Below, in pieces: positions 1-53,519 of a stretch of 64,000 nt of DNA (positions are counted from its first letter, which is position 1; every line of letters starts with the position of its first letter). The DNA is from Limanda limanda. Taxonomy: Eukaryota; Chordata; Actinopteri; Pleuronectiformes; Pleuronectidae. The DNA lies in assembly GCF_963576545.1 (NCBI RefSeq), contig NC_083649.1:6346406-6410405 (forward strand). The letters run 5' to 3'. The notes under the pieces were generated by a model. That model was not told where the DNA came from and searched no databases. It saw nothing but the letters and a program-made list of their open reading frames with translations. The position numbers and the translations under genes are program-made.

Positions 1-2262
1 CGTCTGAGTCTGAACATGCAACACAAAGACCGTGTAGTGTAAAGTATGAAAGACCCCGAGTGTTTTTCATCCACTAAGGTCTGATAAAAACAAAGTTTGG
101 CTGCGTGAAGTCGGTTGAAGGAACCAGACGATCTAAACTGCCGACGTACGCTTTTTTTAAATAAAGAAAAACTCTGTTTTTCACGTTCAAATCATTTAAA
201 CAACTTCCATTAAGCCGCTTATTTAACGAGGTCCATTTTATGCATAAGGTATAATTATCCAAGTGTGAAATGACAGAGGTTATATTTAAGAGACAGAGGA
301 CGAGGAGAATGTTAATTTATTCCTCTTTGCATCTGTGACCTTGAGCCTTAATAATTGACCTCATAGAGATTATATGCAAATTACTGGACTTTGGCTTCGA
401 ACAAGTTGAAGTTTCTTTTCGAAGAGCGAACAATATTAACAAGAAACATCACTCTTCTTTCGATACAATTCTACAAACTACTGCAGTTTATTAAAAGGTT
501 AAAAAATCCGCACAACAAATAACAAACAAAACAGAACAGAAAAGGATTCGATCATCACAGACGCGCCAAGACAAAGTCAAAGTTTTAACTATTAAATCAG
601 AATTGGTTTCGAAAAATTATGAAAAACCTTTGGATCTGATGAGAAAGGGTAATTATCTTCTATATGGTCAGTTGACAGAGGTAAAATATAAAACAGAAAG
701 AAGAAATAAAAAAACATTCTCATTATTTCTACCCCCACATTTAATATGCATTAATATTAATGTTCCCTTAAGCAGGGAAAGCAGGAGGAGATGTTTCTCA
801 TAATATTTACAAAGGATCCGTTCTGTTCGTAGCATCACGATCCGGAGACTGAAGCAGCTAAATGGAATTCAGCAAATCAGTGATTGTATTATTTTGACCT
901 GATTTATTAACATAACAAAAACACACTGTCCTCCTATAGATACACTGTTTGCCTTTAGCGGAATATGTACTTTATCCATAATGAAATTATATAAATAGGA
1001 TTTCTGGAGACAACCCACAAGATTGATGTATATATACATATACTGTATATTTGCAGGACTTTAATGTAATAAAACGATGTCATGTCTTTTTCTTGTGTAA
1101 ATTCATAATCTGAGTGAAACTGCATAGGAACGACTCCAACCCCCCCCCCCCCCCCCCCCCCCCCCACTCAGGCTTTAATGCAGCTTTTGAGCTTCTACCA
1201 TCTCTTAATGTTTTCATGATGTTGTTGTGAGTCTGGGATCTGGGCCCCGGTTTATCACAGTCATATAAAATCATATACATGTTAGTTATATTTACCCTTT
1301 AACATCCCTCTGTAGCCTTTTTTCCAGTGATAAATAAAACTGTTTTCTGAATTTGACTTGACCTGAATGATCCAGATTCCACTGAACCAATGAAAACTGA
1401 GAAACTGAGGCAGCCACGGTTCTGTGTCATGAAACCGTGATGTAATTCATTATTTAAGAGCGTCTTGCACTTCTTGTTAAGGGTTTTGCAGAAACCTTTT
1501 TTCTCTGAGGGACTGTAGAAGTGTTTTTTTGGTCCAGTTAAAATCACTGTGTGACACATAGAAGAAATTCTCGTATAAATACAGCCCCTATTAACTGTAA
1601 ATATTTATTCCATGGCAGAAACACAACACTTCAAATTCCATCTACTGTATATCACATGTCTTTAACGTTTTCTTGTGTATAGTTTTCTTTATGGGAGATT
1701 ATTACCTGCTGGCTTGTGAGGATTTTAATGATCGTGAAGTGACTGAGAAGATGAAGTCAGAAAGTTTTCGCCATCCAAATTTAAATGCAATTTTTTTTCC
1801 TGGTTTGTAAAAATCCACAATTAAACACAACACTGTCTGGAAAAGTCAGTAAAAGTGAGACGCTGTGTGATTTTAGGGTATTTCTTTTTCTCTAAGACAA
1901 AGTTTGATATATAAATAATGTGTTTTTCTCCAGCAGAGCATTAGGTCCAAGTGTTATGAAAATGTTTGTGCTCTTTGCTGGTGTAGAGAGTTTTTTTTTC
2001 TCGCTCTCTGTATCAAACAGAATATTTAAAACGCCCACGGGCCATGGAGAAGATATGCCAGCGAACCAGAGACCGTCCTGTTCCACAGTCGCCGCGTGGG
2101 AGTCATAAATAATGCATGTGCTCGTCCAACCCTTCATTGTCACAGACAGAAGTTAGAGTGTGAAGACTGAGACAGAAGAGATTGTGCAAGACGGAAAGAG
2201 AAGCGTGGTTGTGTTGTTTGTTTTTGAACATGAGACAGGAGGCGTTCGGGCAGCAGTCTTAC
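1..2262. other. AT-rich DNA beyond the last visible mcam exon
   Basis: This is probably the next mcam intron. I looked on the minus strand for a hydrophobic membrane segment followed by basic residues and saw none. A run of 26 C is at 1140-1165. A CA repeat at 2345-2368 lies just outside, in the intron between exons 12 and 13. No other gene or recognisable repeat was seen. Confidence 0.5.
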
Positions 2263-41870
<39,608 letters not shown>

Positions 41871-42118
41871 GACGACTTGTATCCAGTCCGGAGTGAAACT
41901 GAGCCCGGGTCCGAGGAGGAGAAGCTGGAGGGAAGAAGGAGGAGGAGGAGGAGGAGGAGGTGGAGGAGGAGGAGGAGGAGGAGGAGGGAGCGGACGACGT
42001 GCTGGATGGGGAGATCTGAGGAGCGAAGAGGAGGAGGAGGTGGTGGATGAGGAGGAGGAGGAGGAGGAGGGAGCTCAATTAAAGTCTCAGTCTGGCGGGC
42101 TCCTCCTATTGTTGCTCT

Positions 42119-42120
<2 letters not shown>
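41871..42120 (-). promoter_or_regulatory. presumed mcam 5' UTR / promoter zone with purine-rich (GGA)n tract
   Basis: This is the stretch immediately upstream of the mcam start codon. On the plus strand, long interrupted GGA runs occupy about 41911-41990 and 42028-42072, so the transcript strand is a CT-rich (TCC)n tract. I see no clear TATA box. Promoter status is inferred only from position next to exon 1. Confidence 0.4.
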
Positions 42121-42155
<35 letters not shown>

Positions 42156-42195
42156 GGAGCAGCAGCTTATCAGTGTGTTAACCTCCCCTCACTCA

Positions 42196-42248
<53 letters not shown>
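42117..42248. repeat. facing (GT)n and (CA)n microsatellites
   Basis: GT repeats at 42117-42154 and CA repeats at 42199-42248 are mutually complementary and separated by about 45 bp. They form a large imperfect inverted repeat just upstream of mcam. Confidence 0.9.
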
Positions 42249-42250
<2 letters not shown>

Positions 42251-43839
42251 GTACACGTCCTGCCTGCAGAAAGTCCTTAAGGTCGTGACTAAATAAGCAC
42301 CTTATCGTGCCTCCACACATTTTACCTCCTGAAATCACATGAATCCACCTCCCACTTTGATTTGCATTTCCATACTGGTTGAAGGTAATGAGCCCATTTA
42401 GATGTTGGACTCTGAAATGTGATTTTTTTGATGGGTTGTCAGGTGGTGGAGAAGTGAGGGAGGGAGGACACTGCCACATGGGATAGAGTCCGGACCCAAA
42501 ACCTGCTTCATTATTAATCATCAGGATTACAGAGTATTGAATATATTGAATAATAATGAATGTTCACTTGGTTTGTATTGTGTTTGCAGAAGTGGCCGAT
42601 GCAGATAAACCTTCAGAAGCTACAGCCTGTTTTACAAACCTAACTGAAGTTAACTTCATGTCTTTGTCACATTGTTTACATTGAAACTGGTTTGGTCTGG
42701 TTTCACATTAGAATAAAAACGTTTGTCCACCTAGGTCCTGACATCGGATCCTACAAGAGTTTTGTTCATGTAGTTAATTTCGTTGCCACTATACAGTTAT
42801 GGTTATCGTAGCAGCATCATCAACTTTAGGCGCAGAACTCAACACTAATTCGATTGTAACAAATACAAATCCTCGTCATTCAAAAATGATATCATCAGAG
42901 GTGAAGATTGAAAAAGACATCCTGCGAGTTTGAGCAATTTAGTTTCAGGAGAGACCCTGAGTTTCTTTTTCTTGTTTAATCCAACTTCCTGCAATTGGTC
43001 CGAAAGTCTGAGCTATTAGAAAACGTTCTTTATAGAGAAAGCTCGACACGGTCATGGGGTGAAGACTGTGCAAACTTTAGTAATAAATGCATTATCTCCA
43101 CTTCATTACCAATTATCAGAAGTACAATGCAAAGGTTTGAGTCGTCCCTCATCACAGTGTAAACACATGGAAATCCTCATGTTTGTGGACTAAATGACAC
43201 TTGAGTGAGATCGCAGTCTCACAACCTGGTGTTTGTTTGCTTGTTTGTTTGACACAGCGACAACTTGACTCTACACTCACACTCCCTGTGGATTTACTGA
43301 GTAAAAGTACTGCAAACTCACCTTATATATAGAAAGATCCCCAACAATACCACTGTGCTCAACTCCTACATCTGCTAATTCTAGCTCAATGGTCTTACAC
43401 ATATAGACATAAAGCAAGAACATTATCCAACAAAGTAAACATACCTACTGTGTGCAGTCATGTGTAGGGCCTGGGGGGAGGTAGGTGTGTATATATGCAT
43501 GTATTTGCATGTTTGTGAGTGTTTGTATAGTATATACATACGTGTGCTTAGGCTAATGGTGCAGCGTCATAAGATCAACACATCATCTAACACCGATGTT
43601 TTATCTTTGTTGTGTTAAAGCCTCTTAAAGGAACGAGCACTGGAAATAAACTAAATGTTACAAATGCTAAGATGCATTACATGGGATTATTGCAATGTAA
43701 TTAACTAGGTATGGTATCTGTCCCAGTTAAATGAATACTAAACAAGCTCTGCTTTTAAAGAACAAAGGGTTCCCCCAGCAATCCATCAGTAGTTACATAG
43801 AACAGATTCAGTTATGACACAGGTAAGTCATATCAACAA

Positions 43840-44082
43840 GATTGTGTCCGGTCATGATACACTTGTGAACCCAATTTCGTAAAGATCGGTTAAACCAGAC
43901 AGAATTGCTGCGTTTTAGGGGGCGCCCATTTCAAATTACTCCAGAATACCTCAAATCTGTAACAGGCCTGACGCACCCGCGAAGTTTGATGAGTTTTCGA
44001 GTATGTTCAAGCCGTCAGAAATGCGATTCATTTTCTTAAGTAACCAGACGAAAAGTACTGTCAGTGCTCGGGCCCTAACAAG
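43840..44082 (+). repeat. dispersed fish repeat ending GCTCGGGCCCTAA
   Basis: Blocks in order are GTAAAGATCGGTTAAACCAG, TTTAGGGGGCGCCCATTT, CGCGAAGTTTGATGAGTTTT, ATGTTCAAGCCGTCAGAAAT and GTGCTCGGGCCCTAA. This is a familiar high-copy fish interspersed repeat. I cannot name the parent element with certainty. Confidence 0.55.
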
Positions 44083-45146
44083 GTATCTTTGGACTTTTGT
44101 TGATTTATTTCCTGTCTCGTGGTCTGTAGATAGCTGGTCAGGTGTCGGCCAATAGGAAGCTGCTGCAGCCGTATATCACGAGCTGGTCTCTAATCTTCTG
44201 GCCGAGAGATATTTAGCCGTTTTTTGCTCCAGGCTTAAAACTGAAGGAGTCTTTGAAGTCTTTTGAGAAATATGCAGCTCAAGACTTGCTGCTGGATTTC
44301 AGACTCAATTTGAATGATTTCTAGTTTATTTGTCAGTCTTATCTTCTGTTGTTAATTGCAAAGTGTTTTTTTGTGTGAATACATTTTGTGAGTAAAAAAA
44401 CTTTACTTTAGTTCACCACAATATAAACTGCATTTTAACAAGGTCGTCAAGCAGCGAGCCACCGTTGTTGACCCATATTCGATGATCCAGCTTTTCTTCC
44501 AGCTGTTTCTGACGCCCACACATTTTCTTCTTACACACAACGTGTATCCAAATCCATATTCTTCTCACTAGGAAGCAATCAAGACAACAATATTAGCATA
44601 TCTGTCACGTTGGAATATATTAGGGACGTTGTCGGAGTGAGGGTGAAGCTCAGGTTAGACACAGTGGACGTCTTCCAGGAAAGTGAGCCGACCTCCGGTG
44701 TTTTCATCACCAAATGTGGAGCCACCTTGGCAACAGCTGCAGCAGACAGGCCTCCTGCAGAGGGTCGCCCAGCTGTCCAGCGCCCGTCATCCAGGAGCCC
44801 ACAGCCGCCGACACAGCACACGCATTAGACATGGAGACTGAGATCTCGTGGTTACACAACACTTGCGGCTCACTATAGGTTTACCACAAAGAGCTTTCAA
44901 ACACACTGTACTGAAGTGCGGGGAACTCACGTCGTGGAACTGTGACACTCAAGTGGACTTGTGGGTAATAAAAGGAAGGAACACGGCCACTCTCAGTTAT
45001 TCCTCGTCTCAGAAATAGAAATAATTCAAAAGTCAAGATTCCTTTACTGTTATATCCAGTATAAGACTCAAATTATTGGGTTTTGCCTCCTCAACGTTAG
45101 ATCAATAAATAATATAGTAAGTGGTAATGTTCTGCTCACAGCTACA

Positions 45147-45188
<42 letters not shown>

Positions 45189-46019
45189 CTATTTATACTG
45201 CAAACATTCCTATAATACATGTGGTCAAATTGATGCTGGGTTCGAAGAGGCAGTGTTTGGAAAGTGCTCGGTGGTAAATGGCTTTTATCACAATGAGATA
45301 AAATGAAAGTGACACAAAGGAAAATGTTTGCTCTCTTTTCTCTCCAGTGCCGTTGGCTTTGGAGGAATGTAGAGATAAACTATCGCAAATGTATTTTAAT
45401 TAACCCAGTGATTCGTCTTAATACGAAGCAATCTGTCTTTGTGTTGCGTCAGTGGATGTACACACGGCCTCTGTGTGGACCTGTGCTGTTCTCAAACGTT
45501 TTGTTCTTCATTTAGAGACTTGTTTGAGTCACAAAGAACAGAATGTATCAAGTGCTTCACAACAAAAGGGATAAAAGTGGATACAAGTTTTAAAAGCACA
45601 AACTAGTGGTTAAAAGACCAGATTAGACGTGAACGGATAAAACACTGACAGCTAACAAGCTTTAACAAGATGGTGGTAATGCAAAGACTATATAGTAATA
45701 ATGATGATTTTACATAAACCAAGCAACACAACAAAGACAGTAAACATGAGTTGGATTTTGTAGTCAGTCTGTTGTTCGTAGCCTTTCTTCTGAGGCTCCA
45801 TCATGTTGATGCGTTGAAGAACAACACAAACAAATGTAAACACAGCAACTGGTTTTTAACAATGGTGGCTGAAATAAAATGCTCACCAATCAGGTGTTAT
45901 TAGCGCTGCAAGCCTGGTCCAAAAGGTTTCGGTACTTTCGTAAAAAATAATCCAACCTGAGCAAGGACTTATTTGGGGATATAAAAGATTTTCTTGAAAA
46001 TGGAAACGCAATGAGTTCC

Positions 46020-46330
46020 TGCAAAGGAAAAGGCCCAACGGTCCCCTCAAATTCAATCAAGCTGCACCAAAGTTCACAAACTCATCGATATCAGTTTGTG
46101 AAACATGCCAGATTTTCCCTGAGAAATAGCTTCGCAAAAAACGCCCTATCTTGCGAAGTTAATAAAATGAAAAATCTAAAATAATATTCTGGCTATGCCC
46201 CCTGATCCGGATCATCACCAAAGTTCACAGTCTCATCGATATCGATATGCAGCATACGTCCACCAACTTGCATGGTAATCCGTTCAGTAATCTTTGCGTA
46301 GTGCTGCTAACTAGCAGACAAATGCAGATG
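46020..46330. repeat. dispersed fish repeat copy, internally duplicated
   Basis: Two diverged blocks share CACCAAAGTTCACA followed by CTCATCGATATC, at about 46066 and 46215. The latter is followed by CCCCCTGATCCGGATCATCA-like context upstream and by TAATCCGTTCAGTAATCTTT, then GCTGCTAACTAGCAGACAAA. It belongs with the copies at 51375 and 55585. Confidence 0.45.
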
Positions 46331-47424
46331 AAAACAGACTGAGAGCTCACAAAGCTGGTAAGAAGACCTTTGTTCTAACAATATTTTGTCACTTCATGTT
46401 GTGTAACAGACATTTAGTCTTTTCTCTCCATCCCTCGAGACTGTAGGAGGTCTGCATCGCTCTGACAGACGGACCCCCATGTCTCCACCACGTTCACCCC
46501 TATATCCATCACAGCTCAATCTGCATTAGGCAAATCAAAATAAACCAAATATGAGCCTGATGCTGAAAAGAGGACGACGGCAGCTGCAGACGTAAACGTG
46601 AATCTCGCCGCTCGTATCAGAGAATATTTGGTTTGGATTCCGGCCAAGTTCTCTCCACTCCAGAGGAAACCATCTCTCACATGAGACCCATCTACACCTC
46701 ACTCATGAAGACCTGATTATAACCAGGCTCCTCTCGAAACAAAAAGTTATTTCTCCCCAACTGTCGGCCAACACATTTTCTCTTTTGTTAATAGCTGTGG
46801 TTCACTAAGTGCTGGCTCTCTCCTCCTCCTCACCCCCCCCCCCTAGCTTGCCCTAGTTATCTCATTCCTGAGGAATCTCAGCTTAGACTCCGTTTGATGT
46901 GTAAAAACTCACACCACTCAGCACTTCTACTGAACATCTCAAGATAATTTTCTATCTCACTCATTTCTCAGGTATAACGGTCATGCACATACATTTAATG
47001 ACACCTAGAAACACAGTCATACTCTGAGATGTGCACAATAAAATGTCCAGTCTGGCTCCATTTGTTGTTTTTCAGTGTCTTGTGCGATATCAGTAAAATG
47101 TGGAAACAATTTGACTTCATCCTGTGTAAACAGCTCTGCAGCAGAAACAAGGCTCTCCTTCACAAATTCTCCAGAGTGAGGTTTCAGCTCCACCACGGTT
47201 ATCTCACTCACCACAAAACTTACTGGGTAATATTGTCTCTGCACCAAAACTGCACCAAAGGGCTTTAATGAGGCTCCGAGCTCCGACGGTTCGAAGGCTC
47301 TATTGCTGTTCGTTTGATTATTCAGGAAAATGAATCTCATATTTGACGGGTTTGACGGTGATTGTGTATTTTAAACACAAGGTTGTTGTATTTCAGACAT
47401 AAAGGTCCAATTGACTCCAAACTA

Positions 47425-47474
47425 GACATGTAATATTACTGGACATGTAATATTACTGGACATGTATGATATTT
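47425..47474. repeat. 17-bp tandem repeat, about 2.5 units
   Basis: The unit GACATGTAATATTACTG occurs perfectly twice (47425-47441 and 47442-47458), followed by a partial, altered third unit. Function unknown. Confidence 0.85.
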
Positions 47475-49214
47475 CCAGTGATATTGCAGTAAAATTTCTA
47501 TTATTCGTTTTCTGAGCAACACAAATATCTCTGGCCTTTACAATCAAGTCTGTTTCGTTTGAGAGAGGAGAGAAAGTCGGAGGTTTGAGTGAAACAGTCT
47601 TTGAAGTGGGAACAAATCCCAAACCCCATCTGAAATATTTCTTCTCTTCCTCTGTAATGGAGCGGATGATTCCATCCCTGCCAAATCTTTCTTCTAGTGT
47701 ATTTTAAATCAGCTCTGCCTCTTTCTTATATCTCTTCCCTTCATCTCTTTTGGTTGTTCCCTCTTTCCAGTCATCTCTCAGGATGTGATAGGAGGAATAA
47801 TGGTGTCAAACTGAGGGTTTTAACTTGACTCAGACTTGATTAAAATGCAAACATGTTGAATTCATACATTTAATCAGAGCTGAAGGAAGACGAGCGTCAG
47901 TGCAGACGATTGTTTCCTGTCAACTAACTGAGGAAACTGTTCTACAAACATGAGGTGTTCCTGATCCGTTAACACGTCAACAGTTTATCCTTATGTAAAG
48001 TAAATCAAACATGTAGTGTTGTAAATCAACACCTCTCACCTGAATCCTCCGAAGGATTTACTACTGTTGTCAGAGGAGAACAAATCTCTTGCTGCATCTC
48101 TTATGAAGCTGTGAAAGGAAACCTACCGAGTTCCTCTGAATTGACTTGCCAGTGCAACATGGAAGAGTCGTCTTCTGTTTATCAGTTCACGTTCATGTGT
48201 TTTAGTTCATGTGTGAATGTATGCATGCTAACTTTTTCACGATTACCAAATCCAGATTTCTGTAGCAGATGCAGGATTTTATTTTAAACTTTCTTCAACT
48301 TTGTTCAATGACTAAATCATTTAGGTTAGCTCTCTTTTTTCATTTCTATTTCTGCTCGATAAGATAAAATCGGCAAAATCATGCGTAGGATTTGGCCTTG
48401 TAGTTAAAAAGGTGGTGGTAATATTACAGTGTCATGTATATTTTTTAATTTGGTGAGAATACACACAGTGAAACATGAACATGACTTCTACAGTATAGCT
48501 GTCATTGCTTCTGTGGACTTCAAAGTACAGAAGAAATGCAAATGGTGTCGACCCACATAGTGGCAATCATCCACCGGCACAAAAAAGTCTTTGAAGCAGC
48601 CGAGAGATTGGGCTCAAGTTCATCTTCATCATCATCTTCATAATAATCCTGAAGTGAGCCCACACACTGCTCACACAGATTGGGGGGCAGAGTGTTTCAC
48701 GGCGGGGGTGCCAGACTCTGTCAAGGCCCAGTGGTCAGAACAGACTTTGTCAGAGGAAGGGCTGGGAATGTGTAGCAGGACCAGTTCACGAGAAAAATAA
48801 AAATACCAAGGGGCTTCAAGGACACGTCGTGATTGGACAGATGGATTTTTAAAAACCTTTTTGTGCTGATCAAGGGAAAGAATGTGAATATAACGTTTTA
48901 AAGAAAATGACAGTAATCACATAGGCCTTCAGATGGGAACAGGAAACAACATCACTTCTGTGAATTAATTGTTTTTATTGCACACACACTCTCACACACA
49001 CACACACACAAATTGTGCAGCAACACAGTGCATCACACAGACAGACCTTAAAAGTTTGCGGAGTGCAGTGATAAAAATCTGCCTGAGTGGACCTTTAATT
49101 ACACCGTTCCATTTATTACCAGGTCAATAATGTTTACTGCTGCAGTGGTTATAGCTCAGAGAAAAGAATGTGATGTGGTGGCATCATCACTTTTGTAAAT
49201 TGACCCTCGTATAT

Positions 49215-49330
49215 GCAAGGCCACTGGTTACAGCTGCTGAGGAGGTTATGTTTTCACCCCCGTCCATTTGTTTGTTTGTCAGTTGGTCGCTTCGATTCGC
49301 CAAACACGACAGATTCTGTTCTTTTATATC
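49215..49330 (+). repeat. dispersed fish repeat copy (5' block)
   Basis: GAGGAGGTTATGTTTTCACC and CGTCCATTTGTTTGTTTGTC form the starting block of the repeat family also seen at 31580 and 24421. Confidence 0.55.
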
Positions 49331-50314
49331 AAATTATCCATATTAAGGAACAAGCGGGAGTGACTCTAGTCATGCAAAGTGAGAAATTAACAAGTGAAGT
49401 CATTATTTTCAGTCTGAAAACACATTAAGACAAAAAACATTAACCCGCATTTGGATGAATAAATATGAAATGCATGAAGGTAAGAACATTGTTCCTTATT
49501 CAACAAAAAACATCTTAATTTTTAATAGTCACAAGCTGAGCTTTTATAGATTTGATCCCGGAGAGAACCACGTCCCATAACTTTGTACTGGTGGTCTTCT
49601 CTGGGCTGGAGGCTGAACTGGAACATCACAAGGAATCATTAGATATACTACCCAGAAATTCTGATTCGATTACACCGCGTATAGCTTTGTGCGTGCTCGT
49701 GTGTGTGAGTGTGTTTGTGCACGTTCCTGTGTGTGTTTTTCTAAGACAGGGGCCATAAATAGGTTATGGGACCTCTGGATAGTTTTGGGGGAGGGGGTAA
49801 CCGATCGTACCTCCTGCTATTGCTCAGATCTCCTGACAGAGTTTGGCCCGAGGCGAACTGACACGTTTCCATTGACCCCTCGGAAAGATTGTTGCCATGG
49901 CCACAAGACGCCCTTAATGAACTAATGAATCACTGCGGCACACCTCAGCTCAGACACATCAGTGTCTTGTTGAGGGCACAGAGGGAGGGGGCGAGGAGGC
50001 GGGGCCCCGGGCTCCACACGGACACAATAGAGGGTTTTTGGGTTAAAGCACTCTGAGGGACCCAGGTGGCCGATTGGCCCCGAATGCAGTGAATCAAAAT
50101 TGTGTCAGGGCGGCTCTTAATCACCAGGAGACAGAACACTTCACATCATTCTCCTCTGATTACATTACAGTAACAAGACGTGCAGGACTCAGCCGTCTTT
50201 TGTCTCCTGTGTGTGCAGGGCTGCAGGTATGTTGGAAATTTGCCATTTTTCCCCCTTGTGTTCCATCAGTCGTATAAATGATTCAGTCTCACAATAACAG
50301 TCACCGTCCACATT

Positions 50315-50450
50315 AAAGGAGAAGTTCACCGGTTCTGGGAAGGAAGCGTGTTTTCTGTCTCGGTCAGAGCGAGATGAGAAAGTCGTGACCGCTCTCGGTT
50401 TTCAAGAGGGAGTCAGGATGTGGTTAGCTTAGCTCAAGGAGCCGTGGTCC
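50315..50450. repeat. fragment of a fish DNA repeat (TTAGCTTAGCT type)
   Basis: TAAAGGAGAAGTTCACCGGT, then GAGATGAGAAAGTCGTGACC and GGTTAGCTTAGCTCAAGG, resemble a common fish non-autonomous DNA element. Boundaries and identity are uncertain. Confidence 0.35.
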
Positions 50451-51374
50451 TGTGTGAAATGTTTTTGTTACTCTCTTCACTTGTTGGGTTTGGATGGAAA
50501 CGGGACGTGAAACCGATCTTCACCTCCGTCATGCTGTGAGCAGTTCACTGTTCAGAAGTGAGAAATGAGCCAGGACTGTGGCTGCATGCACACGACCACA
50601 TTCACGTTTTAAAGTGGTGTTTTAAAACTGAAACGATCCCTTTCTACACAGGCGTTTAGCAGAAGGTGAGGGACCAACAAGCTATTCTTTTGAATGGCGG
50701 CAGAGGAAGGTTTGATACACAAACAAAAGTTAAACATTCACTTTAGGGTCATGTGAGATATTTTTAACAGATGAGATTTACAGTCAAATATTGCAATCAT
50801 CTCCTCTGGGACAAATTTGTTCAATCTCTGCAAACACAACATGTAATAAGATAATTTGTAGAAGGATGTTTTCGGTCAGGTGCAGTGTGTATCCTCACAT
50901 TTTGCAGTCTCACCCTGGTGCTTATTTATCTTTGGGAGAATAATGATGAAATGTTATGTTTTATAGGCTGAGGATCACAAGCTGTATTAGAGATAACAAG
51001 CTGAGGATTGTTTAAATAACTACAGTCTGTTCCTCACAGATTCTTTTTTTATTATCTTCATGTGTCCAACAGCTCCGACTACATTGCATCCTGAGATTCA
51101 CAAATCACATTATGCAGAATTTAGATTAAATAAAAAGCTTATGGATAATGATGGTAAATGCAAAGGGCCGTTATCCTGTTAAAGATCATAAAGTGTAACC
51201 TGGAGACACCGACCAGTGGAAGGGGTTTTACACTGGGGGGGTACAGAGTCTGGAGGGAGGACAGAGTCAAAACAAGGAGCTCTAAGAGGACAAAACTCAG
51301 TTAGAATACAGAGATAGATGTTGTTGTTTTTTTGTGTTGTTCTGTAATCGTACTCGTTAACAGTATCACGCAAA

Positions 51375-51595
51375 AAATTACTCAATTGATTTGAACCAAA
51401 CCTGGTTTAGGGATAGAACCTGGGCCGAAGAGGAATACTTACGATTTTGGTGCAAATGAAAGTGATGCAGATTTTGTTGTCCTTGGGTCAGGCCTCACTC
51501 CTCTACAACATTTCATGGAAATTGGTTTGGTAGTTTTTGCATAATCCTGCTAAATAACAGACAAACAGATGAAAAATCTCCTCAACGGAGGATGA
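51375..51595 (+). repeat. dispersed fish repeat copy (3' block)
   Basis: TTGATTTGAACCAAACCTGG, CATTTCATGGAAATTGGTTT, GTAGTTTTTGCATAATCCTG and CTAAATAACAGACAAACAGA are the conserved 3' blocks of the family. Confidence 0.55.
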
Positions 51596-53519
51596 ATAAA
51601 TCATTTATGTTAAGTCACTTCCTTTTTTCTTTCTTCTGTAAGAACTAGATAATCATGTGTATAGAATACTTTCGCCTTCTCAAATGTATCAGTGTCATTC
51701 TAGTTGTATTTTAAAGAGTTGATCATTATATTGGATGTTTTCTTCTCCAGTTTCAGTGGTTTTTCGATTGACTGAGACTCATCAGAAATTTCACTTAACG
51801 CAGGTTCAGTAAAACTCTTCCTCTGAACAGACAGTTACAGTTTAGAGCGTTTCCCCTCAATAATACACAGCAGCTTTAAAGCTCTTTGATATTTACTCAT
51901 GTTCCGTAATCCGGGTGAAATTTAATTGAGTAAAAAAAATAGCCTGTGAGCTGAAGAGCTGGAGCTTGAGGCGGCTCCGATAAAGCAGCTTTTACCTCCC
52001 TCCCTTCTTTCTGCTGTTTTCAGTTCCACACGAGGAATAAGACCTGAACTGCTCTCGTCGCTCAGTTTCTCACAAAACCTGCACTTCAATTTTAAATTTA
52101 CAAAACGAAGGCAAACACACACACACAAACACACACACGAACACACACAAAAGACACAGTTTCTGAATTAAACGGCACGTTACACCCGGTCAAGATTGGC
52201 CCCTTGAAATTGGCCCCCTGCAACTTTGACTGACAGGCCCGAGTGCAGTCGCCTACACCGTTAACCTCGAACCACTCAATCACCCAATCGCATAAAAAAG
52301 TCAAGTGTTTTCCCAAAGGTGTTGAACTGGCTCCACGAGTGCAACGTTACATGGCGCAGGTTCACTTCCTCTCCGATCATTTTACAGTTTTCAGTGTTGG
52401 TTTGGTGTTGATTACACACAGTCAACCCATTCTTATTTTCTATATTCTAATTATTATAATCCTGCTGCTATAAAACATACTCTAAATGTTCATTATCGGG
52501 TGAACGGACATTATGAAAGAGTATCGGGATCAGTGCATTGCAAACTAAAAGATTCTCGTTCCATTTTGGCTTTTGAAAATGAATTTGAAATGTTGAGAAT
52601 GAAGTCGACAGTTGCTGGGGCCCTGAGCTGAGAGGATGGGGCCCCCCCGAGAACAGCTGATTACATTAGTCGACAGCAATGACAATTTAGTGAGAGCCCC
52701 CTTAAATTCTACGATCGGCTATAAACAAGACTCTGAAATGACACCATGGAAACCCCCTAACGAGGCCCCATGCCACAAGCTCTTTGGCAAAGGCTCCATA
52801 AATTTAGAGGTGTGGTAGAAGACTAGAGGAATTAGGTTTGGTTTGATGTCGGGCCCCCTTAGGTCTCCTAGGCTTGGGGGGCCCCGGAGTCCCTTGAAAC
52901 GCTCCTGCAGCCAGGAAACATGTTTCTTAATTTCCCGTGGACAGCGCTGACTGTTGAGTTCCTGCCTCAGCATCACGGAGCTGAAAGACAGCAGCGGTTG
53001 CTTTGTCCAGTTCTGGGGCTTTTATAGTTTGAAGCATCTTGCAGCTGCCAGCTTCACTTGTGTGGTATGTTTTATTACCCCGGGTCTGTTTGGTGTTTTA
53101 CGGCGGGTGAGCAACGCCTCGGCTGCTGTGCGTAATTTTATATAGTGTTGTTTATGTTCTGCAAGGTTTTTTGCGTTGTTATTGTAGACAGTGGAGAGTT
53201 ATGGGAATCTTAAAAACGTTGGCACCGGACTTCAAGAAAAGTCTTGTCTCTAAATGTGATTTAGAGTTTTTCAAAATCGTCCAACGCTGACATTCTTGTT
53301 CTGGTCTGGCCGAGCAGCTGGTCTGTCAGTCACAAGGGGGAACAACTCCTCAGATCTGTGACTGTAAATGAAGTAAAAGTAGTAAAACAACAGTGTAAAA
53401 ATATTCTAAAAAAGTGACCTCAGAAAAAGTAAGAAGTACAATTATTATTATTAATATCTTCTTTTAAAAAAAAAATATCAAAGATTTATGATTGAGTTAT
53501 AATCAGATTATCACTGAAG

